NCBI GenBank assembly: GCA_041394845.1
Contig: JAWKHL010000007.1
Coordinates: 124,001-188,000, forward strand
Origin: JAHCHG01 sp041394845
Lineage (GTDB): Bacteria > Acidobacteriota > Blastocatellia > Pyrinomonadales > Pyrinomonadaceae
DNA length: 64,000 bases
Reading direction: 5' to 3'
Positions 28,613 to 37,528 of this stretch are shown here, piece after piece. Both the position numbers and the translations under genes were made by a program. The notes under the pieces are model-generated. The model searched no databases. It was given only the letters and a program-made list of their open reading frames with translations, and was not told the DNA's origin. How positions within the stretch are numbered: position 1 is the first letter of the stretch; each line of letters opens with the position of its first letter.

Positions 28613-30478
28613 TTATTTATCTCCATCATCGTCATCATCAGCGTTGTCCCGGTTTTCCGGTTTGTCGAGGATGCCGTAAGCCGAGATCCGGCCTTTGTTC
28701 AAATTGAACAGACGGCCGTCGAGTTCATCGACCTCGTAATCGGGCGATTTGTCGTTGAAGATGATCTGGCGTTCGCCCTCGCCGGTCAGCATATTGACGC
28801 CGACCAGACCCGAACCCGAATCATCCTCTCCCTTGATCTTGGTCAGAACGTAATAGATATTTCCGCTCTCCTGCGAGGCGGAATATTTTTTGCCCATGAA
28901 CTGCTGGTAATTGGTCATCAGATTCAAAAATCGGGCGTTTTCGTCAAAAGCGTTGTTGTAATCGCCGCGCCGGACGTAATCGGCTTCGATCGTCTGCGAA
29001 AGAGCGGCCGCTGTGACGGTCAGGGCAGTCATCACGATCGACTCCCAGCCGCTGATTCCGGGCGCGCCGTATTTGGTCGACCAGGTGATCTCTCTCGTTT
29101 TCGGATCGAAGGCCAGCAAATGCTGTTTGCCGCGGACGACGACCGTGCCGTTTTCCTGACGAACCAGCGAAACCGGATTGTCGGTTCGTTTGGCCCCTTT
29201 TTTGAACGCTCCGCCGAGACCGCCGAAACCGATCGCCGCCACTTTGCCGCCGACGTCCGAAGCGCCCAGCGAGCGTTTGAACTTGAGTTTGATCTTATAG
29301 GCTTCCTTGACCTTTCCCTGGCTCGACAGATCGAGCCCGATCAGGTTCTTTTTGTCAGCGATCAGCAAAACGTTGTCCTTCGGCAAAACGACCATATTGG
29401 TGATCGATTCGTCGGCTCCGGTGTAGATCCAGTTGGTTTTGCCGCTCGATTTATCGAGAGCGACCACGCCGACCGGACCTTTTTCCAGCCATTCGCCTTT
29501 TTTGGCGCTGAAAAACTGTCCGCCCATCCGGCCGTAAAGCGTGTCGCCGTGAAGCTGCATTTCGGCGATTCCGCCTTTGCCGAAATCCTTGGTCTGCCAT
29601 TTGACCGCGCCGTCCGCTTTATTGATCGCCCGGATGACGCCCTTCGCCGAGGTGTAGATCACATCGCCGTCGATGACCGCCTGCCCGTTGGTGTTTTTCA
29701 GGGAGCCGTCTGTAACGTCGTAGAGCGTTTTCCAGACCAGTTTGCCGTTCGCCAGATCGTACCGGTGAAGACCGGCGTAGGTCATGTACATCGAGTCGCC
29801 GTCGAAGATCGGCGGGTTTTCTCCGCTCAGATCGAAGCGGTCCGACCGACCGCCCCCCGAACCGAGGAACATCGCCTTGGCGCCGGAATTCTTTTGCTTT
29901 TCAACCCCGTAAAGATCGACCTTTTCCGGATACTCCGCCTGCCAGAGCAGTTCGCCGGTGGACATCCTGAGGGCGAAAATGTCGGGTTTGTCCTTGTTTT
30001 GACGGTTGTCCCTGATGGTCAGAAAGATGAGCAGATCCTTTTGATAAACGGGCGAGACCTGAACCGTGAAGCCGAGCATCTTTTCGGTTTCCCAGACGGT
30101 TTGTCCGGTCAGAGAGTCGATGGCGGTCAGTTTGGTTTTTCTCTGCGCCCAGCCCGAATTGTCCGAAAACAAAACCAGCGGCGTTCCCGACAACTCGGTA
30201 AATTCGGCCTCGTCGATCTTTCCCAGATCGTTGCGCGTCCAGAGGGTTTTTCCGTCCGCGCCGCTGAGCATCACGACGCCGGTCTTCGATCCGACCATCA
30301 GATTTCCCGATTCCATCAGCGAATACCATTTGGCGCCTTCGAACGACCAGAGGGGCGTGTCGGCCAAAACATTGGGGATGTTGACGGCGGCGAAAAACAG
30401 CAGAAAGGCCGCCATCAGAAATCCGGCCGTTCTTTCCGAAAAACGGCCGGGGAAAATTTTGTTTGCAATCTTTTTCAT
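28613..30478 (-). CDS. secreted PQQ-like beta-propeller protein
   Basis: 621 residues; an N-terminal membrane/signal helix (TAGFLMAAFLLFFAAVNI) then repeated blades of the pyrrolo-quinoline-quinone type, e.g. LSGADGKTLWTRNDL, IDSLTGQTVWETEK, MSTGELLWQAEYP, YDLANGKLVWKTLYD and INKADGAVKWQTKDFG. No dehydrogenase cofactor ligands were recognised, so it is more likely a binding or assembly propeller of the BamB sort than an enzyme. The C-terminus is very acidic (DNADDDDDGDK). Confidence 0.8.
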   Translation of the reverse strand: MKKIANKIFPGRFSERTAGFLMAAFLLFFAAVNIPNVLADTPLWSFEGAKWYSLMESGNLMVGSKTGVVMLSGADGKTLWTRNDLGKIDEAEFTELSGTPLVLFSDNSGWAQRKTKLTAIDSLTGQTVWETEKMLGFTVQVSPVYQKDLLIFLTIRDNRQNKDKPDIFALRMSTGELLWQAEYPEKVDLYGVEKQKNSGAKAMFLGSGGGRSDRFDLSGENPPIFDGDSMYMTYAGLHRYDLANGKLVWKTLYDVTDGSLKNTNGQAVIDGDVIYTSAKGVIRAINKADGAVKWQTKDFGKGGIAEMQLHGDTLYGRMGGQFFSAKKGEWLEKGPVGVVALDKSSGKTNWIYTGADESITNMVVLPKDNVLLIADKKNLIGLDLSSQGKVKEAYKIKLKFKRSLGASDVGGKVAAIGFGGLGGAFKKGAKRTDNPVSLVRQENGTVVVRGKQHLLAFDPKTREITWSTKYGAPGISGWESIVMTALTVTAAALSQTIEADYVRRGDYNNAFDENARFLNLMTNYQQFMGKKYSASQESGNIYYVLTKIKGEDDSGSGLVGVNMLTGEGERQIIFNDKSPDYEVDELDGRLFNLNKGRISAYGILDKPENRDNADDDDDGDK

Positions 30479-30760
30479 TTTATCTCCTTAAGAGTGGCTT
30501 TGGGTTGATTTGTTTCCGGCGGCGCGGGGCTTTGGCCGCATCTGTCCTAAATCGCAGAAAATCGAAAAAAAACGGGTCAGAAAAAATAAGAAAAAGAATA
30601 AATGGTTTTTTGCGAGTTTCTTGAGTAAAATGAAAAGCGGGTTTTTCTAAAGTCCGGCCAATCCCCTGAACCGACTTCAATCCGGCGAAAATCAAATGTC
30701 CGACGGGAAAAGCGACCCGAAGGGTTCGGATGAGACGATCCGAGCGATAAATCTTTTCTG

Positions 30761-31315
30761 ATGAGCGAAAAACCGAACGTAACTCAACTTTTATCCAAAG
30801 CGCAGGACGGCGATGAAAACGCGCTTAATCAATTGTTGCCGCTGGTTTACAACGAACTGCGGGCGGTGGCCGCCAATCAACTGAAAAGCGAACGGCAGGA
30901 TCACACTCTGCAAGCGACCGCTCTGGTTCACGAGGCCTATCTTCGCCTGCTCGAACAAAGAGATGTCGATTGGCGCAACCGCGCCCATTTTTTCTCGATC
31001 GCGGCCGAGATGATGCGCCGGATTCTGGTCAATTACGCCGTCAAAAGAAACGCCAAAAAACGCGGCGACGGAGCGACCCGGATGGCGCTTGACGAAGCGG
31101 TCAGTTATTCGAAAAAACGCGATTTCGATCTGGTCGCCCTCGACGACGCATTAAAGACGCTGGCCGAATTCGACCAGAAACAGGCCCGCATCGTCGAGCT
31201 GAGGTTCTTCGGCGGCCTGACGGTCGAAGAAACGGCCGAGGTCCTCGGCATCTCCGATTCGACCGTCAAACGCGAATGGCGGATGGCGAAAGCGTGGCTG
31301 AAGACCAAGTTGTGA
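30761..31315 (+). CDS. ECF-type sigma factor of the acidobacterial/planctomycete kinase-linked group
   Basis: 184 residues. Region 2 is PLVYNELRAVAANQL with ALVHEAYLRLLEQ; region 4 is IVELRFFGGLTVEETAEVLG with ISDSTVKREWRMAKAWL as the HTH. This type is typically encoded beside Ser/Thr kinases that carry TPR tails, as here (31759 and 34626), and is probably activated through them and not by a classical anti-sigma factor. That regulatory link is known for the group by gene association and is inferred for this case. No ribosome site is obvious before 30761. The stop codon overlaps a heptamer array. Confidence 0.9.
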   Translation: MSEKPNVTQLLSKAQDGDENALNQLLPLVYNELRAVAANQLKSERQDHTLQATALVHEAYLRLLEQRDVDWRNRAHFFSIAAEMMRRILVNYAVKRNAKKRGDGATRMALDEAVSYSKKRDFDLVALDDALKTLAEFDQKQARIVELRFFGGLTVEETAEVLGISDSTVKREWRMAKAWLKTKL

Positions 31316-31348
31316 ATTTTTAATTTTTGATTTCTAATTACTGAATAC
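31314..31348. repeat. left heptamer array flanking the four-helix-bundle gene
   Basis: Five degenerate units on the plus strand: GAATTTT, TAATTTT, TGATTTC, TAATTAC, TGAATAC. It begins within the sigma-factor stop codon and ends 24 bp before the four-helix-bundle ATG. The opposite-orientation partner is at 31726-31760. Confidence 0.7.
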
Positions 31349-31372
31349 CTCAAAAAAAACTTGATACCTCAT

Positions 31373-31759
31373 ATGAAACGAAACACCATTCAGCGGAAAA
31401 GTTTTGAATTCTCCCTTTTGACAATTGAGTTGTATAAGAAGTTACTGGATGAGAAAGAGTTTATTTTGTCCAAACAGCTTCTTCGCAGTGGGGCGAGCAT
31501 CGGAGCGAACATCGAAGAAGCAACCGCCGCACAAAGCAGGAAGGATTTCCTTTCAAAGGTGGCGATCGCATCAAAAGAGGCAAGAGAAACCAAGTATTGG
31601 TTAAGGCTCTTGAACGAATCAAGCCTGGTTACTTTGAATTTACGAATTGAACCGGAAAAAATTGAAGAGCTGATCAAAATTCTGACGTCAATTGTCAAGA
31701 CGACAAGCCAAAGCTTGAAACGAGCAATTAAAAACTCAAAATTAAAAACTCCGAATTGA
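31373..31759 (+). CDS. four-helix-bundle protein of the S23 / Avd-like family
   Basis: 128 residues beginning MKRNTIQRKSFEFSLLTIEL. The helical pattern with FILSKQLLRSGASIGANIEE and the KEARETKYWLRLL helix is characteristic of the S23-type family (Pfam PF05635), found in 23S rRNA intervening sequences, as Avd in diversity-generating retroelements, and as stand-alone genes of unknown role. The last ten residues (KNSKLKTPN) are encoded by the flanking heptamer array, and its TGA overlaps the kinase ATG (TGATG). It separates a sigma factor from its kinases, so it looks inserted. No reverse transcriptase or template repeat is nearby. Confidence 0.88.
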   Translation: MKRNTIQRKSFEFSLLTIELYKKLLDEKEFILSKQLLRSGASIGANIEEATAAQSRKDFLSKVAIASKEARETKYWLRLLNESSLVTLNLRIEPEKIEELIKILTSIVKTTSQSLKRAIKNSKLKTPN

Positions 31760-31760
31760 T
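31726..31760. repeat. right heptamer array flanking the four-helix-bundle gene
   Basis: Five units: AATTAAA, AACTCAA, AATTAAA, AACTCCG, AATTGAT, opposite in orientation to 31314-31348. It encodes the four-helix-bundle C-terminus and supplies both its stop codon and the start codon of the kinase gene. Confidence 0.75.
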
Positions 31761-34614
31761 GAAGCAAGAGGATTGGCAAAAAATCAAAGAGGCATTCAAC
31801 CGGGCCGTAGAAATGCCGGAAAGCGACAGGGAGGAATTTCTCGCCGGCGCTTTTAACGGCCAAGTCGAATTGCGATCCGAGGTGGAAGAGATGCTGGCGG
31901 CGGTCGATGACGAGGACGATACGCTCGAAGACGGCGCCTTTAACGTTTTGACCGGGGGCGGAGATCACGCTCCGACGCAGATCGGCGATTACCGGATCAT
32001 CCGCGAGATCGGCCGCGGCGGGATGGGGGCGGTTTATGAGGCTTTGCGCGAAACCAGGGATTTTCGTCAGAAGGTCGCGCTCAAGATCATCAAGCGGGGA
32101 ATGGATTCGGACGTCATTCTCTCGCGCTTTCATCACGAGCGTCAGATCCTCGCCTCGCTCCGGCATCCGAACATCGCCGGTTTCATCGACGGCGGAATGA
32201 CCGAAGACGGGCGGCCCTTTTACGCGATGGAACACGTCGAGGGCGTCGAGATCGACCGCTATTGTTTCGACAATGATCTGAGCGTCGAAGAGCGGCTCGA
32301 ACTTTTCCGTCAGGTCTGCGCCGCCGTTCAGCACGCGCATCAGAATTTCGTCGCTCACCGCGACATCAAACCCAACAACATCCTGATCACTCCGGAAAAA
32401 AGCGTCAAACTTCTCGATTTCGGCATCGCCAAAGTCCTCTCGGCCGACGGGGCGGATCAGACCGGAACCGTCACCGAATTCAGAATGATGACCCCGGCCT
32501 ACGCCTCGCCCGAACAGGTGAGGGGCGAAAAGGTCGGCGTGCAGAGCGATATTTACAGTCTCGGCGTCGTTCTTTACGAACTTCTGACCGGGCGCAAGCC
32601 GTTTGATTTCGCGGGCCTCCGCCCCGACGAGGCCGTCCGGATGATCTGCGAGGAAGAACCGCCCCGACCGTCCGCGACGGCGAATTCAAAAAAATCCGGG
32701 AGATATAGGTTCGAGTCTGACGATTCCGATGCTCAAAAGAGCGACAAAAGCCGAACGGCAGATCAAAACCAACGGACAAATTCGAAATCCAAAATCCAAA
32801 ATCCGAAATTGAAGGGCGATCTCGACAACATCATTCTCAAGGCGCTCAAAAAAGAACCCGAACGGCGTTACGCTTCGGTCCAGGAATTCTCCGAGGACAT
32901 CCGCCGCCATCTGACCGGGTTGCCGGTCGGAGCGCGGCCCGACACGTTTTTTTACCGGACCTCGAAATTCATCAAACGCCACAAGGTGAGCGTCGTGGCC
33001 GCCTCGCTCGTCCTGCTGGCGTTGGTTGCGGGACTCCTGGCCACGCTCTATCAGGCCCGCGTCGCACAGGCCGAACGGCTTCGGGCCGAAAAGCGTTTCG
33101 AGCAGGTCAGAAAACTGGCCAACAACGTCGTTTTCAAATATCACGACGCCATCGCCGCCCTGCCCGGCTCGACCGCCGCCCGCGAGATGCTGGTCAAAGA
33201 CGCCATCGAATATCTCGATAATCTGGCCGAGGACGCCGGCGACAACCCGGAATTGCAGAACGAACTGGCGCAGGCCTATCTGAAGATCGGCAACGTTCAG
33301 GGATCGGTCTACACGGCCAATCTGGGCGATTCCGACGGGGCTTTGAAAAGCTATGAAAAGAGCATTACTTTTTTCGAGGATCTTTTGAAAAAAGCGCCCG
33401 ACAGCGTTCAATACCGAAAGAACTATCTGGAAACCGTGGATCAGGAAACCCTTTTGCTGGTCAGGTTGAACCGCTGGCCGGAAGCCGAAAAGGCCGGAGA
33501 AAAATTGCTCGAAGGGAGCGAAAAACTGGCCGGTCTGGAACCCGGCAATCCGGAGTTTCAAATCCGGCGCGTCAGGGCGTTTCAGACGATGGGCGATGTG
33601 GTTAATTTTTCGAGCGGGCATCAGGCTTCGATCGAATGGTACCGGCGGGCGCTCGAAGCGGTCGAAAAGCTTTCCGCCGAACATCCCGAGGACGAGACGG
33701 TTCGTCGGAATATGGCGGTTCCGCTTCAGCGGATCGGGACCAAGAGCGAATATTACGCCGAGATCCTCAAGGAAAAAGGCGGCTCGGCCGAGGAGATCGA
33801 AAAGCTTTATCTGGAGGCCGCCGAGATGCACCGGCGCTCGCTGGAGATCGCCGAGGGGCTGAAGAAGGATTTTCCCGAAAAGAGCATCTACAACCGTTAC
33901 GTTTGGGCGATCGGCATCAATTACGGAACGGCGCTGGCCCGGATCGGACGGGGCGAAGATGGAATTCCGCTGATCACGGGGGCCTGCCGGGATTTTCGCG
34001 AGGCATCGGCCAACGATCCGAAAAACAACGAGGTCAAGCGCGACATTTCCGAGTGTTTTCAATATCTGGCCTTCGCCCACGATGCGATGGGAGAGCCGGG
34101 AAAAGCCATCGAGGCCAACCGCGAATCGCTCAAGATCCTCGAAGACATCACGGTGAAAGACCCGGAAAACTTCGAATTTCTGAGCCAGGCGCACCTGACC
34201 TTTAACAACACCGGCGACATCTTCTTTCGCGAAGGGAAGTTCGACGATGCGCTCGATTTTTACCGGCGCGGAATGGCCTACGTCGAGAAGATGTCGAAAC
34301 TCAACGAAAGCCCGCAGATCCGGCTGTTGAGAAGCGATTCCAATCGCAAGATCGGAAAGGTCCTGCTGGTCATTGCGGAAAAGAACAGGAACCGGGAGAC
34401 TCTGGATTTGGCCCGGAAATATCTGATCAAAGCGCAAAACGAACTGCGCGAAATGGAGCAGAAGAACGATCTCGGCAGGAACAACGAGTACAAACTGGCG
34501 CTGATCGCCCGGGAACTGGAAAGGCTGGCGGGGATGGAACGGTTTGCATCGTCGTCTTGGGTCGGCGGGCGAGACGGTTGGCCGAAACGTTTACCTTCAA
34601 ACCGCACAGGATGA
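31759..34614 (+). CDS. transmembrane Ser/Thr protein kinase with extracytoplasmic TPR-like domain
   Basis: 951 residues. Cytoplasmic Hanks-type kinase: Gly loop GRGGMG (85-90), Lys109 in VALK, HRDIKPNN (200-207), DFG (220-222) and YASPEQ, so it should be active. A linker at about 343-352 is encoded by a heptamer array. One membrane helix (about 410-432, VSVVAASLVLLALVAGLLA) precedes about 520 residues of TPR-like helices outside. It starts on the array-derived ATG. It probably senses an external cue and signals to the ECF sigma factor encoded upstream (inference). Paralogue of the next gene; its TGA overlaps an ATG by TGA/ATG sharing. Confidence 0.93.
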   Translation: MKQEDWQKIKEAFNRAVEMPESDREEFLAGAFNGQVELRSEVEEMLAAVDDEDDTLEDGAFNVLTGGGDHAPTQIGDYRIIREIGRGGMGAVYEALRETRDFRQKVALKIIKRGMDSDVILSRFHHERQILASLRHPNIAGFIDGGMTEDGRPFYAMEHVEGVEIDRYCFDNDLSVEERLELFRQVCAAVQHAHQNFVAHRDIKPNNILITPEKSVKLLDFGIAKVLSADGADQTGTVTEFRMMTPAYASPEQVRGEKVGVQSDIYSLGVVLYELLTGRKPFDFAGLRPDEAVRMICEEEPPRPSATANSKKSGRYRFESDDSDAQKSDKSRTADQNQRTNSKSKIQNPKLKGDLDNIILKALKKEPERRYASVQEFSEDIRRHLTGLPVGARPDTFFYRTSKFIKRHKVSVVAASLVLLALVAGLLATLYQARVAQAERLRAEKRFEQVRKLANNVVFKYHDAIAALPGSTAAREMLVKDAIEYLDNLAEDAGDNPELQNELAQAYLKIGNVQGSVYTANLGDSDGALKSYEKSITFFEDLLKKAPDSVQYRKNYLETVDQETLLLVRLNRWPEAEKAGEKLLEGSEKLAGLEPGNPEFQIRRVRAFQTMGDVVNFSSGHQASIEWYRRALEAVEKLSAEHPEDETVRRNMAVPLQRIGTKSEYYAEILKEKGGSAEEIEKLYLEAAEMHRRSLEIAEGLKKDFPEKSIYNRYVWAIGINYGTALARIGRGEDGIPLITGACRDFREASANDPKNNEVKRDISECFQYLAFAHDAMGEPGKAIEANRESLKILEDITVKDPENFEFLSQAHLTFNNTGDIFFREGKFDDALDFYRRGMAYVEKMSKLNESPQIRLLRSDSNRKIGKVLLVIAEKNRNRETLDLARKYLIKAQNELREMEQKNDLGRNNEYKLALIARELERLAGMERFASSSWVGGRDGWPKRLPSNRTG
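32785..32812. repeat. AAATCCR heptamer array inside the kinase gene
   Basis: Four units (AAATCCA, AAATCCA, AAATCCG, AAATTGA) in frame, coding SKIQNPKLK in the linker between kinase subdomains X and XI. Confidence 0.8.
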
Positions 34615-34625
34615 AAGAGGACAAG

Positions 34626-37151
34626 ATGGATTCGGTAAAGTGGCGTAAAATCAAAGAGATCTTTCAGGCCGCGACGGACCTGCCGGCCGGAAAACGCCCC
34701 GCTTTTGTTTCCGAGCAATGTGGCGGCGACGCCGAACTTCGGTTCGAGATCGAAAAAATGCTCGCTTTTACCGATGACACCGCCGACGATCCGTTTGAAA
34801 AAAACGCTTTTCAGATCATCACCGGCGGCGATTCGTCCCTGCCGGATCGGATCGGGGATTATAAGATAATTCGAAAGGTCGGTCACGGCGGGATGGGAAC
34901 GGTGTATGAAGCCGTCCGGGAGAAAGAGAATTTCACCCAGCAGGTCGCCCTCAAGGTCATCAGGCGAGGGATGGACACCGACGTCATCCTCTCGCGTTTT
35001 CGCCACGAACAGCAGATCCTTTCATCGCTCCAACATCCTTTCATCGCCCGTTTCCTTGACGGCGGAATGACCGCTGACGATCTGCCATTTTATGCGATGG
35101 AATTCGTCGAAGGAGAGTTCATCGATGATTACTGCCGCCGGAAGAATCTCGATGTCGAACAGAGGTTGGAACTTTTCCGAAAGGTTTGCGAGGCGGTTCA
35201 GTATGCCCACCAGCAACTTGTCATTCACCGCGACCTGAAGCCGAGAAATATTCTGGTCACAAAGGACGGAACCCCGAAATTGCTCGATTTCGGGATCGGC
35301 AAGATCCTCAGCGAAAACGAAGCACCCGAAGAGGCGGGAACGGCGACCGCCTGGGGAATGATGACGCCGGCCTACGCCGCGCCGGAACAGATCCGCGGGG
35401 AGAGGATCGGCACGACCGGCGACATATATTCTCTGGGCGTCATTTTGTTCGAACTGCTGACCGGGGAAAAACCTTATAAAACGGATTCAAAAAGTCAGCT
35501 TGAGATCCAGAAAGCCATTCTCGAAACCGATCCGCCGAAACCTTCTTCGGTCGGAAACCGCGAATTGCCGATTGCGGATTCGGAAGAGACCGGCAATCGG
35601 AAATCGAGGGTCAAAAACCCGAAACTGAAAGGTGATCTCGACAACATCATCCTCAAAGCCTTGCGTAAGGATCCGGGCCGCCGGTACGTGTCCGTTCAGC
35701 AGTTCTCCGAAGATCTCCGCCGTCATCTGATGGGATTGCCGGTTTCGGCGCGACCGCTCACCTGGAAATATCGCGCTTCGAAATTCATCCGGCGCAACCG
35801 CGTTTCGGTCGTCGCCGCTCTGCTCGTCTTTCTCAGTCTTCTGGCCGGCATCACGGTGGCCGTCTGGCAGGCTTACGAGGCCCGCCGGGCCGAAAGGGTC
35901 GCGCAAAAGCGTTTTGACGAGGTTCGCCAACTGGCCAACAACGTGGTTCATAAATATTACGATGAGATCGCCGATCTGCCCGGTTCGACCCGGGCCCGCC
36001 AGATTCTCGTCTCGGACGCGCTCAAATATCTCGATAATCTGGCCGTCAACGCCGATGACAATCCCGAACTTCTGAAGGAACTCTCCAACGCTTATCTGAA
36101 AATGGGCGATGTTCAGGGCAAGATGTATCGGGCCAACATCGGCGACACCGGGGGCGCGATCGAGAGTTACCGCAAAGCCGTCAGTCTGATGGAAAAGGCG
36201 GTTGAAAAATACCCGGATGATACCGAGGCGAAAGAGATCCTCGTCCGCGCTTACGACAATCTGGTTTTCCTGATGATGCGGGCCGGAGAGAACATATCGG
36301 AAGCCAAGCGGATGGTGGGAAAGGCGATCGGACTGCACGAGGAGATCATTCAAAAAGCGCCGAACAGCGACCGGCTGAAGATCCAGCTGATCGATCTTCT
36401 GATTCGTCTCGGAGACGCCGATGTCGGTTCCGGCGAGACGCAGGATTTTACCGTTCGCCTCGACCATCATCTGAAGGCCGTTTTGCCGGCCGAAGATCTT
36501 TACCGGGCTGATCCGGAGGATTTCGAAAAGGTCACGACTCTGGCGCGCGTTTATCAGCGGATCGGGTCGGATTATTTCTGGATCGGCGAACAGCTTGAAG
36601 AAGAGGGCAACGAGCCGGAGAAAGCGGCCGAAATGTTTGCCAAAGCTCTGGAATCTTACGCCAAATCTTTTGAGATGGTTGAAAAAATGGGCGCTCTCGA
36701 ACCCGGAAAAAATGTCGTCCGCCAGTATCAGGCGGCGGCTCTCGTCAATCTGGCCGGAGCGCTGGCGGCCAACGGCCGTTTCGAAGAGGCGCTCCGGATG
36801 GCGGAAAAAAATCTGAAGATCGCCGAAGACAATCTGGCCGCCGACAAGGTCAACAAAGAGGCGAACTTTGCCGTGTCGGTGGCCTTCGAGCTTTTGGCCG
36901 AAGTCTATTTTCGAAAAAAAGATTACCGGAAGTCGGTCGAGTGCAGATCGAAAACGCTAAATGTTGATCGGGAGATTTACCTGAATGATAAGCGGAATCT
37001 GGAGGTTTTGGGCCGGATCCCGATCCATCACCGGAAATTAGCCCGTCTTTACGACCTGATCGGCGACGGCCCGCGAGCCGGATTTCACCGGAGCGAGTCC
37101 GAAAAGTTCGATAAGATCTTCGGTAAAAATATGAATTCCGCCGACCGATAG
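34626..37151 (+). CDS. second transmembrane Ser/Thr protein kinase with TPR-like domain
   Basis: About 841 residues, starting at 34626 after GAGGACAAG; this start aligns MDSVKWRKIKEIF with MKQEDWQKIKEAF of the upstream kinase. Gly loop GHGGMG (86-91), Lys110, HRDLKPRN (201-208), DFG (221-223) and YAAPEQ are intact. A membrane helix (VSVVAALLVFLSLLAGITVA) and an extracytoplasmic helical repeat region follow. A Glu/Arg-rich linker (NRKSRVKNPKLKGDL) sits exactly where the first kinase has its heptamer-coded insert. It forms a tandem duplication with the first kinase and is probably in the same operon (12 bp apart). Confidence 0.92.
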   Translation: MDSVKWRKIKEIFQAATDLPAGKRPAFVSEQCGGDAELRFEIEKMLAFTDDTADDPFEKNAFQIITGGDSSLPDRIGDYKIIRKVGHGGMGTVYEAVREKENFTQQVALKVIRRGMDTDVILSRFRHEQQILSSLQHPFIARFLDGGMTADDLPFYAMEFVEGEFIDDYCRRKNLDVEQRLELFRKVCEAVQYAHQQLVIHRDLKPRNILVTKDGTPKLLDFGIGKILSENEAPEEAGTATAWGMMTPAYAAPEQIRGERIGTTGDIYSLGVILFELLTGEKPYKTDSKSQLEIQKAILETDPPKPSSVGNRELPIADSEETGNRKSRVKNPKLKGDLDNIILKALRKDPGRRYVSVQQFSEDLRRHLMGLPVSARPLTWKYRASKFIRRNRVSVVAALLVFLSLLAGITVAVWQAYEARRAERVAQKRFDEVRQLANNVVHKYYDEIADLPGSTRARQILVSDALKYLDNLAVNADDNPELLKELSNAYLKMGDVQGKMYRANIGDTGGAIESYRKAVSLMEKAVEKYPDDTEAKEILVRAYDNLVFLMMRAGENISEAKRMVGKAIGLHEEIIQKAPNSDRLKIQLIDLLIRLGDADVGSGETQDFTVRLDHHLKAVLPAEDLYRADPEDFEKVTTLARVYQRIGSDYFWIGEQLEEEGNEPEKAAEMFAKALESYAKSFEMVEKMGALEPGKNVVRQYQAAALVNLAGALAANGRFEEALRMAEKNLKIAEDNLAADKVNKEANFAVSVAFELLAEVYFRKKDYRKSVECRSKTLNVDREIYLNDKRNLEVLGRIPIHHRKLARLYDLIGDGPRAGFHRSESEKFDKIFGKNMNSADR

Positions 37152-37155
37152 CGGA

Positions 37156-37452
37156 TCAAAAATCGCCGGGCTTAAACCCCGTTCTCTGCTCGAATTGTTC
37201 CCCGAGCGAAGGCAATCCCTCGGCGCTTTCGTCTCTGGTCATCCGCTCGACCCGCCACATCGGATAAAATGCGTCCTGCATCGGCAGATAAGGCTCCTCA
37301 TTTTTGATCGCCTTGATCCATTCGTCGAAATAATTGAGGTCGATCCCCCGCAAAAAAACTCCCGACGGCGTTATTTCATGCAGGATGCCGAACAGCTTTT
37401 CGCGCGGATTTTGCAGAACGATGATGACGGTTTCGCCGGATTCGATTTTCAT
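37156..37452 (-). CDS. small conserved-looking protein, possible Sm-like fold
   Basis: 98 residues without signal peptide. GETVIIVLQNPREKLFGILH followed by GVFLRGIDLNYFDEWI looks like a small beta-barrel of the Sm/Hfq or SH3 sort (strand-turn-strand with a central G-x-L), but I do not recognise a named family. The C-terminus is charged and likely disordered. It converges with the second kinase 4 bp apart. Its start is close to a heptamer array. Confidence 0.6.
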   Translation of the reverse strand: MKIESGETVIIVLQNPREKLFGILHEITPSGVFLRGIDLNYFDEWIKAIKNEEPYLPMQDAFYPMWRVERMTRDESAEGLPSLGEQFEQRTGFKPGDF

Positions 37453-37477
37453 AACATTCGATAAATGATGATGGAAA

Positions 37478-37528
37478 GAATTTTGAATTTTGAATGATCA
37501 CCTGCCCCTCGTCCCTGTTCTCTGGCCC
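37478..37528. repeat. two heptamer arrays back to back
   Basis: GAATTTT, GAATTTT, GAATGAT (37478-37498), then degenerate CCTGCCC, CTCGTCC, CTGTTCT, CTGGCCC (37501-37528). The second array directly abuts the stop codon of the Ycf48-like gene at 37529. Confidence 0.65.

Noticed and set aside
28562..30508. A 648-codon open frame opposite the PQQ-propeller gene, and similar long antisense frames opposite nadB, the POT genes, the alkaline phosphatase and others
   Set aside because: The opposite strand encodes clear protein families in each case. Antisense frames stay open because of GC-rich codon bias and have Arg/Asp-rich composition without domains.
31373..31759. Diversity-generating retroelement accessory protein Avd
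   Set aside because: No reverse transcriptase, template repeat or variable repeat was found nearby, so only the fold family is claimed.
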